A stretch of DNA of 64,000 nucleotides, taken from Leminorella richardii (GTDB taxonomy: Bacteria; Pseudomonadota; Gammaproteobacteria; Enterobacterales; Enterobacteriaceae). The translations under genes were made by a program, and so were the position numbers. The notes below the pieces were generated by a model. That model did no database searches. It was given only the letters and a program-made list of their open reading frames with translations, and was not told the DNA's origin. The stretch covers positions 1-64,000 of the forward strand of contig NZ_LS483470.1 of assembly GCF_900478135.1 (NCBI RefSeq), written 5' to 3'. Of this stretch, positions 26,473 to 34,888 are shown one piece after another. Each line of letters starts with the position of its first letter. Positions within the stretch are counted from its first letter, which is position 1.

Positions 26473-26480
26473 AAGAATTA

Positions 26481-26594
26481 ATGAATAAGCCTTATAAAGA
26501 TTTACCACCCGGTGTAGTAAATCTATTTGATGCTAAGGGGCCAAGCCAGTGGGATATCCCTCTTCCCCAATTTAAACGGAATAATAAGTTATGA
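26481..26594 (+). CDS. Small 37-residue ORF between effector and immunity genes
   Basis: An unrecognised 37-residue frame beginning MNKPYKDLPPGVVNLFDAKG and ending in KRNNKL. It starts 8 bp after the effector stop and its stop overlaps the next start (ATGA), the usual arrangement of coupled genes. The upstream SD is weak. The Pro-rich start and the well-packed position suggest a real peptide or the head of a once longer immunity gene. It is not similar to the Tli3-like protein that follows. Confidence 0.45.
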   Translation: MNKPYKDLPPGVVNLFDAKGPSQWDIPLPQFKRNNKL

Positions 26595-27202
26595 TTTTGA
26601 TTCAACGTGTTCTAATGCTTTTATTACTAACGGTGGCATTAACGCCGTCTGTATATCCGGCTCTTTCCAAGCAAATTGTTTACCGTTATGACGATCATCG
26701 CTATTTGGTGTTAGTAGGCCATCGTTGCCAAGGGGTAGTCTGGTATGTTGATAATAAAAGAAATATTAAGACTGAGGTAACATCTAGCTCTTTTCGGTTG
26801 TTTTTAAAACCCTATATTCATCCGTCTGAACGCTATATTGCTATTACCGATTATGATGCTTCTTTTTTTTATGTTTCTCGAGACTATGGACAGAATTTTG
26901 AAATAGTTAGTTATGCGCCAGGGGGGGGGGCTGAAATGTATAAAGGTTTTGAACCATTACCCGATGACGTACTGTCCTTCACCGTTGTCAACGATCAGGG
27001 ATTTATTCAAACCAAGCAGGGATATATTTATTTAAGCTCTAAGCCATTTGGCGACAGGTGGGGATTAAGATATATGGCATTGAATGCGATCCCTCGTCTA
27101 ATTTATCGCGACCATCCTAATTTTCAGAATATGCCCACGTCCGTCCCTGAAGTAAAAGACTACAAGGGCTGGACGCACATGCGATGCGATCCCAATAAAT
27201 AA
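26591..27202 (+). CDS. tli3: Tli3-like T6SS immunity protein
   Basis: A 203-residue exported protein. The signal peptide (MILIQRVLMLLLLTVALTPS) is followed by KQIVYRYDDHRYLVLVGHRC, a start typical of Tli3-type immunity proteins. These sit in the periplasm and neutralise Tle3 lipases. The gene follows the effector in the same unit, as expected for self-protection. Codons 111-113 and the first base of 114 form a run of ten G (26921-26930). One added G would give GGC TGA, an immediate stop. Immunity could therefore be switched off by slippage. The function is inferred from position and remembered family features. Confidence 0.75.
   Translation: MILIQRVLMLLLLTVALTPSVYPALSKQIVYRYDDHRYLVLVGHRCQGVVWYVDNKRNIKTEVTSSSFRLFLKPYIHPSERYIAITDYDASFFYVSRDYGQNFEIVSYAPGGGAEMYKGFEPLPDDVLSFTVVNDQGFIQTKQGYIYLSSKPFGDRWGLRYMALNAIPRLIYRDHPNFQNMPTSVPEVKDYKGWTHMRCDPNK
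26921..26930 (+). repeat. Ten-G homopolymer inside the immunity gene
   Basis: Ten consecutive G bases encode Gly111-Gly113 and the first base of Ala114. A gain of one base gives an in-frame TGA at once; a loss shifts the frame. Such tracts are classic slip-strand contingency sites, though they are uncommon in Enterobacterales. A sequencing or assembly error in the tract must be excluded. Confidence 0.9.
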
Positions 27203-27222
27203 TCTAAACATAGGCTGCCAAT

Positions 27223-28659
27223 ATGCAATGGACTCGTACTGTTTTGCCTGAAGAAAAAGAGCCGACACCGCCGCACTGGTGGCTTTACCCTGCGGCATTT
27301 GTGATTTCTTTTTTACTGTTTGGCATCCTGACGTACTTAATGGCTGAGGGAGCCTCGCTGCCGAGTGATGCGGTATTGCTAAAGGGCTTTGTACTGCCGT
27401 CAGCGTTCTGCGGAATGGCTGTCGTCATGCTTGTTATTCAGTCGTACATAACGAAGTGGGAGAGTTACAGTTTCCGCTCGGCCTTTATTGAGGTGAAAAA
27501 GAGTGAGTGGCAATACTGGGGACGAGCGTCGATACGGATTACCGCCTGCTCTCAATATATTCCCGTTGAAGATCTTACTGACAGGATACTTGGTTCTTCC
27601 AGCGATATGTCGCTGAATCCAAATACGGCTATGACACTGAAGGGGGTTCCGCAAGATGCGCTTCATCAGTACAGCCTGTCGTTTATTTTAAATAAACTGA
27701 TTGAGCCGATGCTTGACGAGATCGGCGGGGTTCAAAAGCCGCTTACTCTGCATTTTTATTCTTCTGAATCTGAGGTGATTGCGCGAAGCGCGTTACGGCA
27801 AACGCTTGAACGCTATCAGCTCAGGGCGATTCGAATGGAAGATATTCATTTTCTGACTGAGGTTCCCGACTATCAGACGGTTTACGAGTGGCAGGAAGAG
27901 AGCCCGTCTGAGTGCCACCTGATTGTTATGGTCGATTTTCACCGCGGCGTGACTTCTGACAAAACGGATGGCGCTGTAAGCCTTTTACTCAATGCCGACG
28001 ACGGTCGTGGGGTGAAAGAGAACGACGTGTATCTTTTCCGTCCGTTAAAAGCAATGGAAAGCGAGCTGAACAGGTCGCTCACCGACTTTCTTGCGGTGGA
28101 GCAGGTAAAGGGCAGTGAGAATATTCACCTGTGGACCGCCAATCTGGACGATAAAACGTCAAAGCTATTGATTGAAAGGGTGGCCAGCGCTTCACCTAAG
28201 CGCAGCATTTCCTCTATTACTTCAATGAATGTTTGCCTTGGGAATATTTCTCCTGTCCATATCTGGTGCGGTGTGGTTTGTGCTGTAGAGTCTGCCAGAC
28301 GTCAGGCGGCGAATAGCCTGATTGTGCAAAAAACGGGGGAGAACGTTGGGTGTGTACAGATTAGTCAGGCTCCTTCGAAAGCGCCGGACAACTCCTCCTA
28401 TGGCCCATCTGCGATGGGTTACTGCTACAGTGTGATGGGTATTGTGTCCTCCCTGCTTGGGTTCATTTTGTTTACTGATGCCTATGGCGGGCTTGCACGC
28501 TTTGGCTGGTGGATTGTGGGGTTTGCAGTAGCCTCAGCTATTTTAGCGCTTGTTACTTTTCTGCTGCGCTTTTACGTGTTGCGTAACCAGTGTCAAGACG
28601 AATGGAATATGGCTCAGTCTCGCATGGGCTATGTCGCAAAGGACGTTGAATATGTCTAA
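27223..28659 (+). CDS. T6SS-island membrane protein of unknown function
   Basis: Not recognised. A 478-residue protein with four likely membrane segments. Two are near the N-terminus (WWLYPAAFVISFLLFGILTY, about 19-40, and about 53-72) and two near the C-terminus (about 397-418 and 426-450). Between them is a soluble domain of roughly 320 residues, probably cytoplasmic if both hairpins run in and out. The start follows the immunity gene by 20 bp, and the stop overlaps the PAAR start by 8 bp. Position in a vgrG-effector-immunity-PAAR unit suggests a role in effector handling or immunity. No catalytic motif was seen. Confidence 0.75.
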   Translation: MQWTRTVLPEEKEPTPPHWWLYPAAFVISFLLFGILTYLMAEGASLPSDAVLLKGFVLPSAFCGMAVVMLVIQSYITKWESYSFRSAFIEVKKSEWQYWGRASIRITACSQYIPVEDLTDRILGSSSDMSLNPNTAMTLKGVPQDALHQYSLSFILNKLIEPMLDEIGGVQKPLTLHFYSSESEVIARSALRQTLERYQLRAIRMEDIHFLTEVPDYQTVYEWQEESPSECHLIVMVDFHRGVTSDKTDGAVSLLLNADDGRGVKENDVYLFRPLKAMESELNRSLTDFLAVEQVKGSENIHLWTANLDDKTSKLLIERVASASPKRSISSITSMNVCLGNISPVHIWCGVVCAVESARRQAANSLIVQKTGENVGCVQISQAPSKAPDNSSYGPSAMGYCYSVMGIVSSLLGFILFTDAYGGLARFGWWIVGFAVASAILALVTFLLRFYVLRNQCQDEWNMAQSRMGYVAKDVEYV

Positions 28660-28918
28660 TGGGCTAATTCGTCTGGGCGATCGTACTTCACACGGTGGAG
28701 AAGTGATTACCGCAACGTCGACCATCATTATTGACGGTAAAGCCGTCGCTCGGGTGGGCGATCTGGTGAGCTGCCCGCGAGAAGGGCACGGCGTTAATTC
28801 TATTGTTGAGGGTTCACCGGTTTGGATGACCGGCGGTAAGTTTGTCGCCGTTGACGGCTGTCGAGCGGCCTGCGGGTGTGTTCTGATAACAAGCCTGCCG
28901 CAGATTACGGTTAGCTAA
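28652..28918 (+). CDS. PAAR-repeat protein, T6SS spike tip
   Basis: An 88-residue PAAR protein, the sharp cone that caps VgrG. The family pattern is clear: LIRLGDRTSHGGEVITA, GKAVARVGDLVSCPREGHG, IVEGSPVWMTGGKFVAVDGC, ACGCVLI. The Cys and His residues fit zinc binding at the tip. The start is the ATG at 28652, which overlaps the preceding stop by 8 bp (ATGTCTAA); a longer frame from 28550 lies inside the upstream gene. It is the last gene of the T6SS island. Confidence 0.92.
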   Translation: MSNGLIRLGDRTSHGGEVITATSTIIIDGKAVARVGDLVSCPREGHGVNSIVEGSPVWMTGGKFVAVDGCRAACGCVLITSLPQITVS

Positions 28919-28942
28919 TTTCCCCGCACTGCGGAATTTTCC

Positions 28943-29371
28943 CTAACGACGCCACCGCATCACATAGGTGACATGCCCCGTTCCCGGATGGGGCTGTTCG
29001 CTAATGACGGTAAACCCCTGCTTTATATAAAAGCCGATAGCGTCGACGTTTTCTTTATATACCTCCAGCAGCAGTTCAGGATAAACGCTCTTGGCATGTT
29101 CCATCAGCGCCCTGCCAATTCCGGAGCCTTGCGCTGGGCGGGCAACAAACAGCGCGCCGATAAAATAGTGCTCCATCACGCTGAGAAAGCCGAGCAGCTC
29201 GCCGCTGTGTTCGGCGAGCCAGGTGGTGGCTTTAGGCAAATAGTCGCTGCGTACCAGAGGTTCACTTTCCCGCCAGTACGCTTCACTGATAAAAGGGTGG
29301 GCTTCAATGGTGGTTGTTAGCCACAGGGATATCAGTGCATCCAGATCGCCTGCTTGAGCTGGTCTTATCAC
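28943..29371 (-). CDS. yiaC: N-acetyltransferase YiaC (GNAT)
   Basis: A 142-residue GNAT-fold acetyltransferase matching E. coli YiaC, reported as a protein lysine acetyltransferase. The acetyl-CoA loop is RPAQGSGIGRALM, followed by LLLEVYKENVDAIGFYIKQG. The start is taken as the GTG at 29371, which overlaps the tag stop by 4 bp (GTGA) and gives the N-terminus VIRPAQ, like MIREAQ in E. coli. An in-frame GTG at 29398 would add 9 residues. The tag-yiaC pair is conserved. The gene ends 24 bp from the convergent T6SS island. Confidence 0.9.
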   Translation of the reverse strand: MIRPAQAGDLDALISLWLTTTIEAHPFISEAYWRESEPLVRSDYLPKATTWLAEHSGELLGFLSVMEHYFIGALFVARPAQGSGIGRALMEHAKSVYPELLLEVYKENVDAIGFYIKQGFTVISEQPHPGTGHVTYVMRWRR

Positions 29372-29937
29372 GAGCGGTTGTCCGGGTGGCAGAAACACTC
29401 AATCATGTGGTCATTCACCAGCCCCATTGACTGCATGTAGGCGTAGCAAATGGTGGTGCCAACAAACTTGAAGCCGCGCTTTTTGAGCGCCTTAGCCATG
29501 GCGTCTGACGTTGGCGTTGAGGCGGGGAGCGTGTTTTCTCCGTTGAGTGAGAAATGGTTAACGATCGGCGCGTGATTGACGAAAGACCAGATAAAATCAG
29601 CGAAGCTTTCGCCATTTTTTTCCATATCCAGGTAGATTTTGGCGTTGTTGATAATCGCTTCCAGCTTACCTCGATGGCGAATAAGGCCGGGATTTTGCAT
29701 CAGGCGATCAACATCAGCCTCCGTCATGGCGGCCACCTTGTGGGGATCGAACTGGTGGAAGCACTGGCGGTAGGTTTCGCGCTTTTTCAGCACCGTAATC
29801 CAAGACAGGCCGGCCTGCTGGCCTTCCAGACAGAGTTTTTCAAACAGCTTCTGACTATCGTGGACGGGAACGCCCCACTCGTCGTCGTGGTAGGCGATGT
29901 AAAGAGGATCCTGATTGACCCAGGTGCAGCGTTGCAT
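29368..29937 (-). CDS. tag: DNA-3-methyladenine glycosylase I
   Basis: Tag removes 3-methyladenine from alkylated DNA, starting base-excision repair. The 189 residues match E. coli Tag strongly: MQRCTWVNQDPLYIAYHDDE, LEGQQAGLSWITVLKKRE (the helix-hairpin-helix side) and ALKKRGFKFVGTTICYAYMQ. The zinc-binding Cys4 and His17 and a C-terminal His/Cys pair (HMIECFCHP) are present. The start is the ATG at 29937 with AGGAAG upstream; a 12-residue longer frame is not needed. It is cotranscribed with yiaC. Confidence 0.95.
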   Translation of the reverse strand: MQRCTWVNQDPLYIAYHDDEWGVPVHDSQKLFEKLCLEGQQAGLSWITVLKKRETYRQCFHQFDPHKVAAMTEADVDRLMQNPGLIRHRGKLEAIINNAKIYLDMEKNGESFADFIWSFVNHAPIVNHFSLNGENTLPASTPTSDAMAKALKKRGFKFVGTTICYAYMQSMGLVNDHMIECFCHPDNRS

Positions 29938-30111
29938 AATGTTCTTCCTGTGTTGTTTAACCGCATTTTGCATGAAAAAAGCGATTTTACCCTCTGTTTA
30001 TGGCTATTTATCGCTTTCTACCCGCCCGTTGCCGCTCGAAATCTATGGGTTAGATAGGTTATACTGAACGACTATATTCATTCACTCCATTCTATCGTGC
30101 GCGGATCCAAC

Positions 30112-31038
30112 ATGCAGAAGTTTGATACTAAAACCTTTCAGGGATTAATCCTGACGCTACAGGATTATTGGTCGCGTCAAGGCTGTACCATCGTTCAACC
30201 ACTTGATATGGAAGTGGGCGCCGGTACGTCTCACCCAATAACCTGCCTGCGGGCGCTCGGCCCTGAGCCGATCGCAGCCGCCTACGTTCAGCCATCGCGT
30301 CGCCCGACTGACGGCCGCTACGGCGAGAACCCTAACCGCCTGCAGCACTACTATCAGTTTCAGGTGATCATCAAGCCTTCGCCGGACAACATTCAGGAGC
30401 TTTATCTGGGCTCGCTGAGAGAGCTGGGGCTGGATCCTACTGTGCACGATATCCGGTTTGTTGAAGACAACTGGGAAAACCCGACGCTGGGCGCATGGGG
30501 GCTGGGTTGGGAAGTTTGGCTGAACGGTATGGAAGTGACTCAGTTTACCTACTTCCAGCAGGTGGGCGGTCTGGAGTGTAAGCCGGTTACCGGTGAGATC
30601 ACCTACGGCCTTGAGCGCCTAGCGATGTACATTCAGGGCGTTGACAGCGTTTACGATCTGACCTGGAGCGACGGTCCGTTTGGTAAAACGACCTACGGCG
30701 ACATCTACCACCAGAACGAAGTTGAGCAGTCGACTTACAACTTTGAGTATGCGGACACCGACTTCCTGTTCAGCTGCTTTGAGCAGTATGAAAAAGAGGC
30801 TCAGCGCCTGTTAGCGCTAGAAACGCCTCTGCCTTTGCCTGCCTATGAGCGCATTCTGAAAGCAGCGCACAGCTTTAACCTGCTGGACGCGCGCAAGGCG
30901 ATCTCCGTGACGGAGCGCCAGCGCTATATTCTGCGCATTCGCACGCTGACCAAGGCCGTCGCCGAGGCTTACTATGCGTCCCGCGAGGCGCTGGGCTTCC
31001 CAATGTGTCACTCTTCATCAGATAAGAAAAAGGTTTAA
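30112..31038 (+). CDS. glyQ: Glycyl-tRNA synthetase alpha subunit
   Basis: GlyQ and GlyS form the alpha2-beta2 bacterial glycyl-tRNA synthetase. The 308-residue alpha subunit carries the class II catalytic core (motif 2 region around ENPTLGAWGLGWEVWLNGME and QFTYFQQVGGLECKPVTGEI). It is nearly identical to E. coli, starting at MQKFDTKTFQG. The start is the ATG at 30112; a GTG 15 bp upstream would add five residues not found in E. coli. glyS follows after 9 bp. The SD is weak (GGAT). Confidence 0.97.
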   Translation: MQKFDTKTFQGLILTLQDYWSRQGCTIVQPLDMEVGAGTSHPITCLRALGPEPIAAAYVQPSRRPTDGRYGENPNRLQHYYQFQVIIKPSPDNIQELYLGSLRELGLDPTVHDIRFVEDNWENPTLGAWGLGWEVWLNGMEVTQFTYFQQVGGLECKPVTGEITYGLERLAMYIQGVDSVYDLTWSDGPFGKTTYGDIYHQNEVEQSTYNFEYADTDFLFSCFEQYEKEAQRLLALETPLPLPAYERILKAAHSFNLLDARKAISVTERQRYILRIRTLTKAVAEAYYASREALGFPMCHSSSDKKKV

Positions 31039-31047
31039 GAGAACGCC

Positions 31048-33123
31048 ATGACTCAACAGACTTTCCTTGTGGAAATCGGCACGGAAGAGTTGCCACCGAA
31101 GGCGCTTCGCTCTCTTGCCGAATCATTTGCCGCTAACTTTACCGCTGAACTGGACGCGGCCTCTTTGGCCCACGGCGCGGTAGAGTGGTTCGCGGCGCCC
31201 CGTCGTTTAGCGCTTAAAGTGGCTGAACTCAGCGCGTCACAGCCCGATCGCGAAGTAGAAAAGCGCGGCCCCGCCATTGCTCAGGCGTTTGACGCTGACG
31301 GCAAGCCAAGCAAAGCCGCAGAAGGCTGGGCTCGCGGCTGCGGTATTACCGTCGATCAGGCCGAGCGATTGGTGACCGATAAGGGCGAGTGGCTGCTGTA
31401 TCGCGCTCAGGCAAAAGGCCAGCCAGTGCAGGCCATGCTGACCAACTTAGTGGCGCAGTCGCTGGCTAAGCTGCCTATTCCTAAGCCGATGCGCTGGGGT
31501 GACAAAGACACCCAGTTTATCCGCCCGGTGCATACCGTAACTATGCTGTACGGCAGCGAGCTGATTGCCGGCACCATTCTTGGCGTTGATTCCGCCCGCG
31601 TTATTCGCGGCCACCGCTTTATGGGCGAGCCGGAAATCACGCTGGAGAACGCCGAGCAGTATCCTACGGTGCTGAAAGAGCGCGGCAAAGTAATTGCTGA
31701 CTACGATACCCGTAAATTCCTTATTAAGCGCGATGCCGAAGCCGCAGCGCAGAAGCTGGGCGGCGTGGCCGATATCAGCGAAAGCCTGCTGGAAGAAGTG
31801 ACCTCTCTGGTGGAATGGCCAGTGGTGCTGACGGCGAAGTTTGAAGAGAAGTTCTTGGCGGTGCCGTCAGAAGCGTTGGTTTACACCATGAAGGGGGACC
31901 AGAAGTACTTCCCGGTGTACGACGCTCAGGGCAACCTGATGCCGAACTTTATTTTTGTGACTAACATTGAGTCTAAAGATCCGCAGCAGATTATTTCTGG
32001 TAACGAGAAGGTTGTGCGCCCGCGTCTGGCGGATGCGGAATTCTTCTTTAATACCGACCGCAAGCAGCGCTTGGAAGATCGCCTGCCGCGTCTTGAAACC
32101 GTACTGTTCCAGCAGCAGCTGGGCACTCTACGCGACAAGACCGACCGCATTCAGGCACTGGCGGGCTGGATTGCCGCGCAGATTGGCGCTGACGTTAACA
32201 AGGCGACTCGCGCTGGCCTGTTGTCCAAGTGTGACCTGATGACCAACATGGTGTTTGAGTTCACCGACACGCAGGGCGTGATGGGTATGCACTATGCGCG
32301 CTTTGACGGTGAAGACGAGGAAGTGGCTCTGGCGCTTAACGAGCAGTATATGCCGCGCTTTGCCGGTGACAACCTGCCGGATTCGCTGGTAGCCTGCGCT
32401 GTGGCCATCGCCGACAAGATGGATACGCTGGCAGGTATCTTTGGCATCGGACAGCATCCTAAAGGGGATAAAGACCCGTTCGCGCTGCGCCGCGCGGCTT
32501 TGGGCGCACTGCGTATTATCGTTGAGAAGGCGCTGCCGCTGGATCTGAAGACTCTGACTGAAGAGGCTGTGCGCCTGTACGGTACCAAGCTGACCAACGG
32601 TAACACCGTGGATGAAGTGGTTGAGTTTATGCTGGGCCGCTTCCGCGCCTGGTATCAGGATGAAGGCTTCAGTACTGATGTTATTCTTGCCGTGCTGGCT
32701 CTTCGTCCGACTCGCCCTGCTGACTTTGACGCGCGCGTGAAAGCCGTTTCTCATTTCCGTACGCTGGACGCCGCGGAATCTCTGGCAGCGGCCAACAAGC
32801 GAGTGTCTAACATTCTGTCCAAGTCTACGGATACGCTGCACGAGCGCGTTAACGCTGCCCTGCTGAAAGAGCCTGCGGAAGTGCACTTGGCCGCCCATCT
32901 GGCAGTAATGCGCGACAAGCTGGAGCCGCTTTTTGCAGAAGGCCACTATCAGGAAGCGCTGGTCGAACTGGCGGATCTGCGTGAGTTTGTCGACGGCTTC
33001 TTCGATAAAGTGATGGTCATGGATAACGACGAAAGCCTGCGTATCAACCGTCTGACAATGCTTAGCAAGCTGCGGGATCTGTTCCTGAAGGTAGCGGATA
33101 TCTCTTTACTGAGTAAAGCCTAA
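31048..33123 (+). CDS. glyS: Glycyl-tRNA synthetase beta subunit
   Basis: The 691-residue beta subunit binds the tRNA and includes an HD-like domain and a C-terminal anticodon-binding (DALR) region. The start MTQQTFLVEIGTEELPPKAL and the FVTNIESKDP segment are family hallmarks, and the length is close to E. coli GlyS (689). It directly follows glyQ. A long hairpin after the stop probably ends the transcript. Confidence 0.97.
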   Translation: MTQQTFLVEIGTEELPPKALRSLAESFAANFTAELDAASLAHGAVEWFAAPRRLALKVAELSASQPDREVEKRGPAIAQAFDADGKPSKAAEGWARGCGITVDQAERLVTDKGEWLLYRAQAKGQPVQAMLTNLVAQSLAKLPIPKPMRWGDKDTQFIRPVHTVTMLYGSELIAGTILGVDSARVIRGHRFMGEPEITLENAEQYPTVLKERGKVIADYDTRKFLIKRDAEAAAQKLGGVADISESLLEEVTSLVEWPVVLTAKFEEKFLAVPSEALVYTMKGDQKYFPVYDAQGNLMPNFIFVTNIESKDPQQIISGNEKVVRPRLADAEFFFNTDRKQRLEDRLPRLETVLFQQQLGTLRDKTDRIQALAGWIAAQIGADVNKATRAGLLSKCDLMTNMVFEFTDTQGVMGMHYARFDGEDEEVALALNEQYMPRFAGDNLPDSLVACAVAIADKMDTLAGIFGIGQHPKGDKDPFALRRAALGALRIIVEKALPLDLKTLTEEAVRLYGTKLTNGNTVDEVVEFMLGRFRAWYQDEGFSTDVILAVLALRPTRPADFDARVKAVSHFRTLDAAESLAAANKRVSNILSKSTDTLHERVNAALLKEPAEVHLAAHLAVMRDKLEPLFAEGHYQEALVELADLREFVDGFFDKVMVMDNDESLRINRLTMLSKLRDLFLKVADISLLSKA

Positions 33124-33132
33124 TCCTCTCTC

Positions 33133-33187
33133 CACCGTCGGGCCGTAGTTAATTGAAAACTATGGCCTGACGGTGTCATTCTTTTGT
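33133..33187 (+). terminator. Terminator-like hairpin after glyS
   Basis: The outer stem CACCGTC (33133-33139) pairs with GACGGTG (33169-33175), with an inner stem GGCC/GGCC and an AT-rich loop, followed by TCATTCTTTTG. The T run is imperfect, so efficiency is uncertain. Confidence 0.6.
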
Positions 33188-33351
33188 TACCAACTCGACA
33201 CTTTTTAACAATATTTCTACATAAAACTAATAAAAAGGATATTATTTCTTCGGTACCCGTATCGCGGAATATTTACACGTTGCTGAGAGGCTTTGCCCCA
33301 GCTTCCGTTCTCTTTTTCACAATTTTCCTGTCTATTGGAGTGGGATAATTT

Positions 33352-34824
33352 ATGGAAAAAATGACGCCACTAAAGCCGATTCCATCCCTGATTGCTATTG
33401 CCGTTACGCTGCTTATCTGGTTTGTTATTCCTGTTCCCGAGGGCGTTGCGCCCAATGCCTGGCAGCTTTTGGCGCTGTTTGTTGGCACCATTGTCGCTAT
33501 TATCGGTAAAGCGATGCCGATAGGGGCGCTTTCTATTATCTCCATTGCACTGGTGGCGCTGACGGGGGTGACTAACCCCGGTAAACCCGGTGCTGCCCTC
33601 AACGACGCCCTTAGCGGGTTTTCCAATCAGCTGATTTGGTTAATCGGTATTTCCATGATGGTTTCCCTAAGCCTGAATAAAACCGGGCTGGGAGCGCGCA
33701 TTGGCTACTACTTTATCTCGCTGTTTGGGAAAAAAACGCTGGGGATTGCCTATGCGTTGGCTCTTGCCGAAACCACGTTGGCACCGGTAACGCCCAGTAA
33801 TACAGCCCGCGGTGGCGGCATTATTCACCCGATTATGCGCTCTATTGCCGACAGTTTTGATTCCAAGCCCACGCCGGGCTCTACGGAAAAAATTGGCCGC
33901 TATCTTTCACTGGTGAACTACAACATTAACCCGATCACCTCGGCGATGTTTATTACGGCCACTGCGCCAAACCCGCTGATCGTCGCGCTGATTATCAAAG
34001 GCACCGATCCCAGTATCGAGCTGACGTGGGGTATGTGGGCGATAGCGGCGATTGCTCCGGCTATCGTTTCGCTGATTGTCGTACCGTTGGTGATTTATTG
34101 GCTTTATCCACCGGAGATCAAGAGCACGCCGGATGCACCGGTGTTTGCCAAAAATAAGCTAAAAGCGCTGGGGCCCGTTTCGCTGCCAGAGGCGATCACT
34201 CTAGGGGTATTTGCCCTTCTGCTGGTGCTGTGGGCAGGCATTCCGGCCTTTTTTATGGGGAAAGCCTGGGAAGTGAACCCGACAACGGCGGCGTTTATTG
34301 GTCTGTCCGTTCTGCTGATGACCGGCGTGCTGAGCTGGGAAGACTTGCTCAAGCATAAGGGAGCATGGGATACCATTACCTGGTTTGCTGCGCTGGTCAT
34401 GATGGCGACGTTTTTAGGCAAGCTGGGATTGATTAGCTGGCTTTCTCAAACCGTTGGTGGTGCGATTGGCAGCCTCGGCATTGGCTGGATCGGCGGTACG
34501 ATCTTACTCATACTGGTGTACGTTTACTCGCACTACTTCTTTGCAAGCACCACCGCGCACATTACTGCGATGTTTGCCGCCTTCTTTGCTGCCGGGCTGG
34601 CTCTCGGCGCGCCTCCGGCGATGCTGGGGCTGACGCTGGCGTTTGCTTCCTCACTGATGATGTCGTTGACTCACTATGGCACCGGTACCGCGCCGATTAT
34701 TTTTGGTTCCGGCTATGTCACTTTGTCGGAGTGGTGGAAAGTCGGCTTTATCCTCAGCGTCATTAACCTGATGATTTGGGTGACGGTTGGCGGTGCATGG
34801 TGGAAGTGGCTAGGCTACTGGTGA
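33352..34824 (+). CDS. DASS-family anion:sodium/dicarboxylate symporter or antiporter (CitT/TtdT-like)
   Basis: A 490-residue membrane protein of the divalent anion:sodium symporter family, like E. coli CitT and TtdT. The family SNT motifs are visible: APVTPSNTARGGGIIHPI near residues 141-158, and the second half ending THYGTGTAPIIFGSGYVTL. About 12-13 membrane segments are predicted. The likely substrates are C4-dicarboxylates, citrate or tartrate; the sequence does not choose between them. No enzyme gene for such an acid is adjacent. GGAGTGGG precedes the ATG by 7 bp. It is followed by a terminator. Confidence 0.88.
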   Translation: MEKMTPLKPIPSLIAIAVTLLIWFVIPVPEGVAPNAWQLLALFVGTIVAIIGKAMPIGALSIISIALVALTGVTNPGKPGAALNDALSGFSNQLIWLIGISMMVSLSLNKTGLGARIGYYFISLFGKKTLGIAYALALAETTLAPVTPSNTARGGGIIHPIMRSIADSFDSKPTPGSTEKIGRYLSLVNYNINPITSAMFITATAPNPLIVALIIKGTDPSIELTWGMWAIAAIAPAIVSLIVVPLVIYWLYPPEIKSTPDAPVFAKNKLKALGPVSLPEAITLGVFALLLVLWAGIPAFFMGKAWEVNPTTAAFIGLSVLLMTGVLSWEDLLKHKGAWDTITWFAALVMMATFLGKLGLISWLSQTVGGAIGSLGIGWIGGTILLILVYVYSHYFFASTTAHITAMFAAFFAAGLALGAPPAMLGLTLAFASSLMMSLTHYGTGTAPIIFGSGYVTLSEWWKVGFILSVINLMIWVTVGGAWWKWLGYW

Positions 34825-34853
34825 TTGCCTGAGGCTGGATGATAAGAGATAAG

Positions 34854-34881
34854 AAGCCGTTCTGTTGAGCGGCTTTTTTAT
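34854..34881 (+). terminator. Terminator after the DASS transporter gene
   Basis: Stem AAGCCGTTC pairs with GAGCGGCTT (one wobble pair) around a TGTT loop and is followed by six T. It lies in the short gap between convergent genes. Confidence 0.85.
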
Positions 34882-34888
34882 GGATACT

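Noticed and set aside
33281..33300. CTGAGAGG in the leader of the DASS transporter gene, recalling a thi-box
   Set aside because: The other conserved parts of the TPP riboswitch are absent.
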